A DNA stretch of 12,397 nt. It comes from Clostridia bacterium (lineage in GTDB: Bacteria > Bacillota > Clostridia > Oscillospirales > CAG-272). The stretch covers positions 1 through 12,397 of the forward strand of contig JAKSPR010000046.1 in assembly GCA_024404655.1 (NCBI GenBank), given 5' to 3'. A program made the position numbers and the translations under genes. Under the pieces are notes generated by a model. It was given only the letters and a program-made list of their open reading frames with translations. It was not told where the DNA came from and did not search any database. Numbering within the stretch: position 1 is the first letter of the stretch; the number at the start of each line of letters is the position of its first letter. Below are positions 5,825 to 12,397 of this stretch, piece after piece.

Positions 5825-7105
5825 ATGGAGAAAAATTACAGCCGCGATACCATCTGCGTACAGGGCGGTTACACTGCAAAGAACGGTGAACCCCGCCAGA
5901 TTCCGATCATTCAGTCCACAACGTTCCGGTATGAGACCGGCAACGATATGGGCAAGCTCTTTGACCTCGAAGCAAACGGTTATTTCTATTCCCGTCTGCA
6001 GAACCCCACCTGCGACACTGTCGCTGCAAAGATCGCTCAGCTGGAAGGCGGCACCGCTGCCATGCTGACCTCCTCCGGTCAGGCTGCGACCTTCTATGCG
6101 GTCTTCAACATTGCTTCTGCCGGTGATCATGTGGTTTCTTCCGCTGCCATCTACGGCGGTTCTTACAACCTCTTTGCCGTCACCATGAAGCGCATGGGCA
6201 TCGAGTTCACCTTCGTTTCCCCCGACTGCACCGAGGATGAGCTGAGCGCAGCGTTCCGCCCCAACACCAAGGCGGTTTTCGGTGAGACCATCGCAAACCC
6301 GGCCCTCACCGTTCTCGATATTGAGAAGTTTGCAAAGGCAGCTCACGCCCACGGCGTTCCGCTGATCATCGACAACACCTTTGCTACCCCCGTCAACTGT
6401 AATCCCTTCAAGTTCGGCGCGGATATCATCACTCACTCCATAACCGAGGATATGGATGGTCACGTCGCAAGCCTCGGCGGCTGTATCGTCGATTCCGGCA
6501 AGTTTGACTGGATGGCTCACGCCGACAAGTTCCCGGGTCTCACCACTCCCGACGACAGTTATCACGGCGTAACCTATGCAGAGCGCTTCGGTCTCGGTGG
6601 CGCGTTCATCACCAAGGCGACCGCGCAGCTGATGCGTGACTTCGGCTCCATGCAGTCCCCCCAGAATGCCTTCTATCTGAATCTGGGTCTGGAAAGCCTC
6701 CATGTCCGCATGAAGCGCCACTGTGAAAACGGTCTGGCTGTTGCAAAGTATCTCTCCCAGAGCGACAAGGTTGCATGGGTCAAGTACCCCGGTCTGCCCG
6801 GCGGTTCCGACTGGGATCTGGTTCAGAAGTACATGCCGAACGGCACCTGCGGTGTCGTCAGCTTCGGCGTCAAGGGCGGCAGAGAAGCTGCCGAGACCTT
6901 CATGAGCCGTCTGAAACTGGCTGCCATTGAGACCCACGTTGCCGATGCCCGCACCTGCTGCCTGCATCCGGCAAGCACGACCCACCGTCAGATGAACGAT
7001 GCGGAGCTTCTGGCTGCCGGCGTTTCTCCCGATCTGGTCCGCTTCTCCTGCGGTCTGGAAGGCTCTGACGACCTGATCGCCGACATCGAGCAGGCGCTCG
7101 GTTAA
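5825..7105 (+). CDS. metY: O-acetylhomoserine sulfhydrylase-family protein lacking the PLP lysine
   Basis: 426 residues, full length for the Cys/Met metabolism PLP family; MetY makes homocysteine from O-acetylhomoserine and sulfide. Family motifs are intact: CVQGGYTA start, SSGQAAT (PLP phosphate loop), [17 protein letters not shown] (the Asp that holds the pyridine nitrogen), [10 protein letters not shown] and RFSCGLEG. The Schiff-base lysine is missing: residues 204-213 read [10 protein letters not shown] where the family has HSxTKYMDGH, so E208 (GAG at 6446-6448) replaces Lys and D209 replaces Tyr. The surrounding frame is open and conserved. ATG 5825 follows AAGGAGAG. A 23-bp gap to metA and no internal terminator indicate one operon. 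As read, the protein could not form the internal aldimine; it is either inactive, repurposed, or a local sequence error. Confidence 0.88.
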   Translation: MEKNYSRDTICVQGGYTAKNGEPRQIPIIQSTTFRYETGNDMGKLFDLEANGYFYSRLQNPTCDTVAAKIAQLEGGTAAMLTSSGQAATFYAVFNIASAGDHVVSSAAIYGGSYNLFAVTMKRMGIEFTFVSPDCTEDELSAAFRPNTKAVFGETIANPALTVLDIEKFAKAAHAHGVPLIIDNTFATPVNCNPFKFGADIITHSITEDMDGHVASLGGCIVDSGKFDWMAHADKFPGLTTPDDSYHGVTYAERFGLGGAFITKATAQLMRDFGSMQSPQNAFYLNLGLESLHVRMKRHCENGLAVAKYLSQSDKVAWVKYPGLPGGSDWDLVQKYMPNGTCGVVSFGVKGGREAAETFMSRLKLAAIETHVADARTCCLHPASTTHRQMNDAELLAAGVSPDLVRFSCGLEGSDDLIADIEQALG

Positions 7106-7128
7106 TATCCCGGAAAGGATTCAGATTC

Positions 7129-8061
7129 ATGCCGATCAAAATTCCGAACGAACTCCCCGCCGTCAGAACACTGACCGAAGAAAACGTCTTTGTCATGACG
7201 GAAAACCGTGCCGTCACCCAGGACATCCGTCCGCTGCGGATCCTCCTGCTCAATCTGATGCCCACCAAAATCGCCACGGAGACCCAGTTCTCCCGGCTTC
7301 TCGGCAATTCCCCTCTGCAGGTGGAGCTGACACTGCTCCAGACGCAGACCCACACCGCCCGCCACACCGATCCGGAGCATCTTCTTGCCTTTTACAAGAC
7401 CTTTGATGAGATCTGCAATGAGAAATTCGACGGTATGATCATCACCGGTGCTCCTGTGGAAAAGATGGCTTTTGAAGAAGTGGAATACTGGGACGAGCTC
7501 TGCAAGATCCTTGACTGGAGCAAGCACAACGTCCACAGCACGCTGCACATCTGCTGGGGTGCCCAGGCTGCGCTCTATCACCACTACGGCATCAACAAAG
7601 TGCCGCTGGAAAAGAAGCTCTTCGGCGTCTTTGCGCACCGTGTGGAAGAAAAGAAGAACACGCTGATGCGCGGTTTTGACGACACCTTCTATGCGCCGCA
7701 CTCCCGTCACACGACGGTTCTCAGAGAAGACATTGAGAAGCGTCCCGAGCTGACGATCCTGACGGCCTCCGAAAAAGCCGGCGTCTATGCTGTGGAGAGC
7801 AAAAAGCACCGTCAGATCTTTGTCATGGGTCATTCCGAATATGATCCCGACACGCTGGAGCGGGAATATCTGCGGGACAAGAATGCAGGTCTTCCCATCG
7901 AAGTGCCGGAGAACTACTATCCGGACGATGACGACACCCAGCCGCCGAAAGTGACCTGGCGTGCGCATGCGAACTTATTGTTTGCCAACTGGCTGAACTA
8001 TTATGTTTACCAGACGACACCGTACAAAGTGACCGAAATCAAAGACGACGGAACCATGTAA
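7129..8061 (+). CDS. metA: Homoserine O-acetyltransferase (MetA family)
   Basis: 310 residues, the normal MetA size. It acylates homoserine at the first committed step of methionine synthesis. The catalytic Cys142 lies in [10 protein letters not shown], with His235 and Glu237 in VMGHSEYD, at the numbering known for the family. Position 111, which in characterised members separates succinyl-CoA users (Gly) from acetyl-CoA users (Glu), is Glu here (TGAPVE), so O-acetylhomoserine is the predicted product despite the common name homoserine O-succinyltransferase. That product is the substrate of the neighbouring MetY. ATG 7129 has GGAAAGGATT upstream. Second gene of the metY-metA operon, closed by the hairpin at 8075-8108. 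Confidence 0.95.
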   Translation: MPIKIPNELPAVRTLTEENVFVMTENRAVTQDIRPLRILLLNLMPTKIATETQFSRLLGNSPLQVELTLLQTQTHTARHTDPEHLLAFYKTFDEICNEKFDGMIITGAPVEKMAFEEVEYWDELCKILDWSKHNVHSTLHICWGAQAALYHHYGINKVPLEKKLFGVFAHRVEEKKNTLMRGFDDTFYAPHSRHTTVLREDIEKRPELTILTASEKAGVYAVESKKHRQIFVMGHSEYDPDTLEREYLRDKNAGLPIEVPENYYPDDDDTQPPKVTWRAHANLLFANWLNYYVYQTTPYKVTEIKDDGTM

Positions 8062-8074
8062 AATTCAAACTTTT

Positions 8075-8115
8075 CAGTCCCTCCGGCTGTTTGCAGCCGG
8101 AGGGACTGTGTTTCC
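8075..8115. terminator. Shared hairpin between convergent metA and spoIIE
   Basis: Perfect 15-bp stem CAGTCCCTCCGGCTG (8075-8089) with CAGCCGGAGGGACTG (8094-8108), loop TTTG. The plus side is followed by TGTTTCCCC and the minus side by AAAAGTTTGAATTTT; both T tracts are weak. It starts 14 nt after the metA stop and could serve either gene. Positions 8116-8186 hold nothing I recognise. Confidence 0.75.
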
Positions 8116-8186
8116 CCTCCTTGGCTGGCATCGGCGGAAGCCGGAAGTCTTAGGAAGGCTTTGATTGCTGTATGGCGGGTGTTGAT

Positions 8187-10952
8187 TCACGCCGGGACAT
8201 CCGTTCCGCAGATTTCTGCATCTGTGACGCGCATCACGGCAACGGTCATATCATCGCGTCTTCCGAGCTTTGCTTTGGCTGCCTCCCCAAGCAGCGCGGC
8301 GGCGCGGTTCAGAAGGCGTTCTTCCCTTGTTCTGCCGTCCCTTGGCTCCCGGGATTCAAGGTGGTCCCGTGTGTTCCCGCCTGATTCCTCTGCGGCGATC
8401 TGTTCACGAGAGCTGCGGTTCATTGCGCCCTGTACGCTTTTTAGGATCCAGGCGGAATCCTCATAATCTCCGCAGACGCCGTCGGAGAAAAAGAGCAGGA
8501 GATCTCCGCCCTCCAGAGTAAAACTTGTTTCTTCGGCTGATACCTCCTTTAAGATACCCAGCGGCATTGTACCCGATGCAATACGGAAAATGTGGTCACC
8601 TCTGACGAGGAACGTCGCAGCTGCGCCGCATTTGACAAAGTGTGCTTCCCGCGTGATCATATCGACCTCACACAGGTCCACGGTGGCGGAGCACTCCCCC
8701 TGTCTTGCGCGCAGGAAGCTGTTCAGCAGATTCAGTGCGGCCCCCTTCGCCGTTGAGACCGACAGTAGTTTTTCCAGAAAGAGCGCAGCGATCTGCGCCG
8801 TGACCGACGCCTCTTTTCCGCTTCCCATACCGTCGCATAGGAGTGTATAGAAATAATCGCTCCGGTTGGCAAAGACTGACAGTGCATCGCCGGATACCTC
8901 CTCTCCGGGCTTCTTTTCGCCCCAGAACCCCACAGACAGCGCAATCTGCGGCGCTGCGTGCATGGTCATGATGATGTTTTTTCCGCCGTCGGCAAGACGG
9001 TAATCCGGCGCCTGATACCGCACCCCGGCGAGAGCGGAGAACGCCGCGCGGAGTTCCTCCGTTCCGAGCAGGGTACTGCCGTGCAGAATACCGTCGGCGG
9101 TATTCTCCGCTGTGACGGCGCCGCCGGAATATCCAAGGTCCACATCCTCGGCGATGACAGTTCTCCGCCGTTTGCCCATGACCCGGACGCCTCCTGCGCG
9201 GAAGCCGAGTCTTGCCATGGCCCTCGTCAGGCGGCGGGAGAGTTCCTTATCCTCCTCCGCGGCGTGGGCGTTTTCCTCTGCCGATGCGCGGAGCAGCTTC
9301 GCCATACCCTCGTAATCTGCTGCCGCGACACCCAGCTTGTCCCCTCCCATTTTTTCCTCACAGAGGACGGCGGCGTTCTCACTGACAGCCGCAAGCATAT
9401 TCGGGAAATGGGGGCAGCGGGTATCCAGCGGTGCAAATGCGTGGCTGACCTCAGCTCTGCCTTTTTTATGTACGCACAATGTGACCCGTCCCATCGCCTC
9501 GGCGGTGGACGAAAAGTCCTCTTCCCAGCAGAGCTTTCTGTGTTCGCATGACGCGCAGTACTCCTTTGCCGTAGTCTCGCACATGGAGCGGATCTCGGAA
9601 AGGCCCGGTTTCTGTCCGCGGTCGGACAGGTGATAAAATGTCGCCGACAGGCCGTTTAAGATTCCCGACAAGGCGTCCAGCTGGTCGGCAAGGGGCGGAA
9701 CGCCGAGCAGTTCTCCGGAAAGGGCTGCATCGGACGGTACGGTATTCCCTTTCGGCTTTTTACCTGTTCCGAAGAACAGATCCGGCAGGTGCAGATACCG
9801 GATCACGGGGTACGCTGCGGCGGAAGCAGCGATCATCTCCGGTACGACGGAGCGCACAGCGGCAAACGCGCCGATATAAACGGCATACGCGCCGCCTGCT
9901 AAGAGCGACAGCACCACAGCCGGTGCCGGATGCACCTGCCAGAACACGCCGGATACCGCGCCGATGAGGGCATATCCCGGTGCATACAGGCCGTCACAGG
10001 CTACTCCGCACAGAAGGCCGCAGACGCTGCCGCGCAGAAAACCTCCCTTCCTTGATATGTACAGTGTGATCAGATGAGCCATGATCTGCTTCAGCGAAAA
10101 GCCGAGCACAACGGCTCCTCCCATGGATGCGGTGAAAATACAGCACAGCATGCCGATCCCACCCTCTCTGAGAGCCGGGGAGACGGATACGCCCTCGCCT
10201 CCCAGAACGCCGCAGAAGAGATACGTCAGCAGGGGTACTGCGCAGAGAAAATACACCGCCCGGCAGGCGTTTTCAACGGAGAAGCCCTCACCGAGCAGGA
10301 TTCCTGCCGCCACGGTACAGGCGGCGATCAGGGAAATTCCCACTCTTGCCGTGATCGTCTGTGCAAATACCCCCGGCGGGAATACTGCCCGCCCGAATCT
10401 CACCGCAGTGTCCGCAGCATTCCCCGCCGCGGCGTCATCATTCCGCCATCCGGCACGGTACCGTTTCTCGATTTCCGTTCCCTGTTCACTCAGTATGTAT
10501 TTCCCCGCGACCCAGCGGATGCCTATGGCGAGAAACACTGCGCTGCCGTAAAGGATTCCCTCGCCTCCCATCAAAAAGACCGCCGCTGCGTTGCCTGCGA
10601 GCACTGCCGGGACGGCGACTCCCGCCGCGCACAGTAGTGCCAGTCCTGCCGGTTTTGTTCCGAATCCGAGGGAGCAGGCGGCGAACAGGAATGCAAGGAC
10701 AAAAAAGGCACAGAATTTTCCGATGGGAATGATCACGGGGAGGGCGGTTCTTTGGAGAACCTCACGCAGAGAGACGGATTCTTTTTCTGTTTCCATTTCC
10801 TCTGCCAATGTTCCCTCTGCCGTGAAAAAACGGCGTGCGGTATGGAGGATCTCTCTGAATTTCATCTGTACTGCACCGAAGAGCCCGATATTATCCGGTG
10901 CAGTACCCTTGGAATCTACGCAGCATGGTTGGGACTCTGTTTTGTTCATCAT
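8187..10952 (-). CDS. spoIIE: Stage II sporulation protein E, PP2C-type phosphatase
   Basis: 921 residues, longer than the 827 of the B. subtilis protein. SpoIIE sits at the polar septum and dephosphorylates SpoIIAA to free sigma-F in the forespore. Residues about 1-72 are hydrophilic; about 73-370 form a multi-pass membrane region. A central regulatory region carries a Cys cluster (CASCEHRKLCWEE) and a later CPHFPN. The PP2C domain spans about 680-911, with the metal-binding acids in CDGMGSG (D707), FFSDGV (D824) and RRDDMTV (near 900). Between the last two motifs lies a charged stretch of about 58 residues, longer than I expect. The start ATG (10950-10952) follows AAGAGG; a second ATG is adjacent. 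Transcribed towards metA; apparently monocistronic. Confidence 0.95.
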   Translation of the reverse strand: MMNKTESQPCCVDSKGTAPDNIGLFGAVQMKFREILHTARRFFTAEGTLAEEMETEKESVSLREVLQRTALPVIIPIGKFCAFFVLAFLFAACSLGFGTKPAGLALLCAAGVAVPAVLAGNAAAVFLMGGEGILYGSAVFLAIGIRWVAGKYILSEQGTEIEKRYRAGWRNDDAAAGNAADTAVRFGRAVFPPGVFAQTITARVGISLIAACTVAAGILLGEGFSVENACRAVYFLCAVPLLTYLFCGVLGGEGVSVSPALREGGIGMLCCIFTASMGGAVVLGFSLKQIMAHLITLYISRKGGFLRGSVCGLLCGVACDGLYAPGYALIGAVSGVFWQVHPAPAVVLSLLAGGAYAVYIGAFAAVRSVVPEMIAASAAAYPVIRYLHLPDLFFGTGKKPKGNTVPSDAALSGELLGVPPLADQLDALSGILNGLSATFYHLSDRGQKPGLSEIRSMCETTAKEYCASCEHRKLCWEEDFSSTAEAMGRVTLCVHKKGRAEVSHAFAPLDTRCPHFPNMLAAVSENAAVLCEEKMGGDKLGVAAADYEGMAKLLRASAEENAHAAEEDKELSRRLTRAMARLGFRAGGVRVMGKRRRTVIAEDVDLGYSGGAVTAENTADGILHGSTLLGTEELRAAFSALAGVRYQAPDYRLADGGKNIIMTMHAAPQIALSVGFWGEKKPGEEVSGDALSVFANRSDYFYTLLCDGMGSGKEASVTAQIAALFLEKLLSVSTAKGAALNLLNSFLRARQGECSATVDLCEVDMITREAHFVKCGAAATFLVRGDHIFRIASGTMPLGILKEVSAEETSFTLEGGDLLLFFSDGVCGDYEDSAWILKSVQGAMNRSSREQIAAEESGGNTRDHLESREPRDGRTREERLLNRAAALLGEAAKAKLGRRDDMTVAVMRVTDAEICGTDVPA

Positions 10953-10974
10953 GGGTTATGTACCTCTTTTTCTT

Positions 10975-11022
10975 TTTTCCCCATGGTTGGGGAAAATGAT
11001 TTTTTCTCCTTTGGGAGAAAAA
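10975..11022 (-). promoter_or_regulatory. Two tandem hairpins in the spoIIE leader
   Basis: Two perfect stems sit just before the spoIIE ribosome binding site: TTTTCCCC/GGGGAAAA (10975-10982 with 10989-10996) and TTTTTCTCC/GGAGAAAAA (11001-11009 with 11014-11022, loop TTTG on the plus strand). The first ends about 10 nt from the AAGAGG box. They could influence translation or mRNA stability; no known regulator is recognised. Confidence 0.5.
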
Positions 11023-11089
11023 GGTTCATTCCGTGGACCCTGCGCATGGGGGTGGGGATGATGTTTTTTTCTTCCTTTGGAGTGAGTAT

Positions 11090-11098
11090 ATTGTAGCA
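11090..11098 (-). promoter_or_regulatory. Candidate extended -10 for spoIIE
   Basis: The minus strand reads TGCTACAAT, an extended -10 form, giving a leader of about 130 nt. The matching -35 position (CGTTCC) is poor, as in promoters that rely on an activator; spoIIE is a Spo0A target in B. subtilis, but I find no clear TGTCGAA box. Confidence 0.35.
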
Positions 11099-11161
11099 CA
11101 GAAGGCATGGCGGGAACGGTCGGAATGAGGGCAAATTTTCGGGGATGTTTTTGGGATTCGG

Positions 11162-11200
11162 GGCGGGAAATATCGGGGGCTATTTCCCGCCTTGTTTTTT
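11162..11200 (+). terminator. Orphan plus-strand rho-independent terminator
   Basis: GGCGGGAAATA (11162-11172) and TATTTCCCGCC (11181-11191): 11 perfect pairs, loop TCGGGGGC, followed by TTGTTTTTTG. It points in the plus direction, but the preceding gene (spoIIE) is on the minus strand, so no annotated transcript uses it. The remainder of the 10953-11380 spacer holds no gene. Confidence 0.75.
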
Positions 11201-11318
11201 GTGTGAGTGTCCCACAGCGAAATATCCCCCGACCGGCAGCGGGCAGCGGTTCCTTATTGAAAATTTGATAGTTTTCTGTTAATTCTTTTCAAACACTATT
11301 CCTTTTCCCGAAAAAATC

Positions 11319-11327
11319 TGTTATAAT
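11319..11327 (+). promoter_or_regulatory. Extended -10 promoter of the DUF1385 gene
   Basis: TGTTATAAT: a perfect TATAAT (11322-11327) with the TG extension one base upstream. The -35 region at 11299-11304 (TTCCTT) is weak, which extended -10 promoters tolerate. The upstream sequence 11250-11300 is A/T-rich. Predicted start near 11334, leader about 47 nt. Confidence 0.65.
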
Positions 11328-11380
11328 AATATTGTTCAGGCTCCGCCATCTGCGGCCCTGTATGGAAAGGAGTACCCCCA

Positions 11381-12397
11381 ATGTCCGAAAAGAAAGAAAC
11401 CTGCTGTTCCAACCCCCGCCTCGGTAAAATCGGTGGAGAAGCCGTCATCGAGGGCATCATGATGAAGGCAGGCCGCGACTATGCGCTCGCAGTCCGGCAG
11501 GAAGATAAAAAAATCCGCGTGTCCAAACATAAATATACCACCATCCGCGATAAGAGCGCCTTTTTCCGCCTCCCCATCATCCGCGGCGTCATCAATATGG
11601 TGGAGAGCCTTCTGCTCTCCTATAAGGTCCTCGGCATGTCCGCCGATGTGTTCGGAGAAGACCTTGAGGAACCGTCCAAATTTGAAAAGTGGCTCGAAAA
11701 GACCTTCGGCAAGAGCATCATGGACTTCATCATGGTCATTGCTTCCGTCCTCGGCCTTGCCCTCGGCTTCGGACTGTTCTTCTTTTTGCCCATGGCAGTC
11801 ACCAAATTCGTCGACGGTCTCATCGGCGGTCACCTCGGCTGGTTCAAAAACTTAATCGAGGGCGTCATCCGCATCGGCATTTTCATCTGTTATATCTGGC
11901 TTGTGTCACTCATGAAGGATATCCGCCGTACATTTGAATATCACGGCGCAGAGCATAAGACGATTTTCTGTTATGAGGCAGGTCTTCCCCTGACCGTTGA
12001 GAATATCAAAAAGCAGACCCGTTTCCATCCGCGCTGCGGCACCTCGTTCATTTTCGTCGTGCTCATTCTCTCCGTCATCGTGTCGTCTTTCGTGACATGG
12101 AACAGCCTTGCCATGCGTCTGCTGCTCAAGCTGCCGCTGCTGCCTCTGACTGTCGGCATCAGCTTTGAGTTCATCATGTACGCGGGCAAACACGATAATC
12201 TGCTGACGAAGATTCTCTCTGCGCCCGGTCTCTGGATGCAGCATCTGACCACAAGAGAACCCGACGCCGGTGAAATCGAGGTCGCCATCGCTTCTGTCAA
12301 GAGCGCACTTGCCGATCAGTACCCCGATTTCAAGACCGAGGAAGTCCCCGGCGAGAACTATGCCCTCGTTGTGGGCTCACCGGAGGACGTTATCGGT
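11381..12397 (+). CDS. yqhQ: DUF1385 / YqhQ-family membrane protein (partial, C-terminus off the window)
   Basis: 339 codons are visible with no stop before the right edge. Family marks: IGGEAVIEGIMMKAGRDYA at the N-terminus (the GGQAVIEGVMMRG motif), RLPIIRGVINMVES, a membrane segment near residues 113-140 (IMVIASVLGLALGFGLFFF), a second near 160-185, then the conserved polar block EYHGAEHKTIFCYEAG and RFHPRCGTSFIF with His and Cys that could bind a metal. Further helices follow to about residue 280, then a soluble C-terminal part (EIEVAIASVKSALADQYPDF). Known YqhQ proteins are roughly 300-320 residues, so this one is at least slightly longer. The start ATG follows GGAAAGGAG. In many Firmicutes this gene precedes prmC and prfA. 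Molecular function is not established. Confidence 0.92.
   Translation, partial: MSEKKETCCSNPRLGKIGGEAVIEGIMMKAGRDYALAVRQEDKKIRVSKHKYTTIRDKSAFFRLPIIRGVINMVESLLLSYKVLGMSADVFGEDLEEPSKFEKWLEKTFGKSIMDFIMVIASVLGLALGFGLFFFLPMAVTKFVDGLIGGHLGWFKNLIEGVIRIGIFICYIWLVSLMKDIRRTFEYHGAEHKTIFCYEAGLPLTVENIKKQTRFHPRCGTSFIFVVLILSVIVSSFVTWNSLAMRLLLKLPLLPLTVGISFEFIMYAGKHDNLLTKILSAPGLWMQHLTTREPDAGEIEVAIASVKSALADQYPDFKTEEVPGENYALVVGSPEDVIG

Noticed and set aside
5457..5826. Reading frames of 99 and 120 codons between the lipoprotein gene and metY
   Set aside because: They overlap a terminator, promoter and hairpins, resemble no family I know, and have no plausible start signals.
6422..6463. Frameshift explaining the missing MetY lysine
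   Set aside because: The frame is continuous and the flanking residues (DIITHS before, MDGH and LGG after) stay aligned with the family, so substitutions fit better than a frameshift.
8958..10637. Long plus-strand open frames opposite spoIIE
   Set aside because: They are antisense shadows of a high-GC gene with clear SpoIIE motifs; their translations show no domain features.
1..12397. CRISPR array, tRNA, phage or defence genes
   Set aside because: No regularly spaced direct repeats, no cloverleaf-like sequence, and no integrase, capsid, nuclease or toxin motifs were found.

Overview
The window looks like a piece of chromosome from a spore-forming member of the Clostridia, most likely Oscillospiraceae/Ruminococcaceae. 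The pointers are a full-length SpoIIE on the minus strand, a YqhQ-type DUF1385 protein, a Clostridia-style metY-metA pair, strong AGGAGG ribosome binding sites, and several near-consensus sigma-A promoters with exactly 17-bp spacers. The family placement is an inference from gene style; no 16S or other marker is present.

Layout. (1) Positions 1-80 hold the last 25 codons of a glutamate synthase small subunit (GltA-type) oxidoreductase. (2) Positions 81-534 form a gene-free convergent spacer. It carries two copies of a multi-hairpin repeat in opposite orientation around a central terminator-like hairpin. Each copy lies just after the stop codon of its neighbouring gene, in that gene's sense direction. 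(3) aroQ (type II dehydroquinase, minus) and a sugar-type ABC importer (two permeases and a lipoprotein binding protein, plus) diverge from back-to-back promoters. The importer has no ATPase gene here, and its binding protein has an unusual C-terminal membrane helix. (4) A strongly promoted small lipoprotein with two OB-fold-like halves follows, closed by a good terminator. (5) An orphan, highly structured intergenic element of about 215 bp sits before the next promoter. (6) A metY-metA operon comes next. MetA has the Glu111 signature of acetyl-CoA use, so it should feed O-acetylhomoserine to MetY. However, the MetY reading has Glu where the PLP-binding lysine belongs. (7) Convergent spoIIE (minus) follows, with a hairpin shared between metA and spoIIE. 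(8) The spoIIE leader contains two hairpins and an imperfect duplication, and beyond it lies an orphan plus-strand terminator. (9) The start of a yqhQ/DUF1385 gene runs off the right edge.

How the genes relate. The window combines housekeeping anabolism (glutamate, shikimate and methionine synthesis), carbohydrate uptake and sporulation control. I see no phage, transposase, CRISPR array or defence gene. The most unusual items are the covarying 3'-UTR repeat pair, the lysine-less MetY, the doubly anchored binding protein and the structured orphan element before metY.
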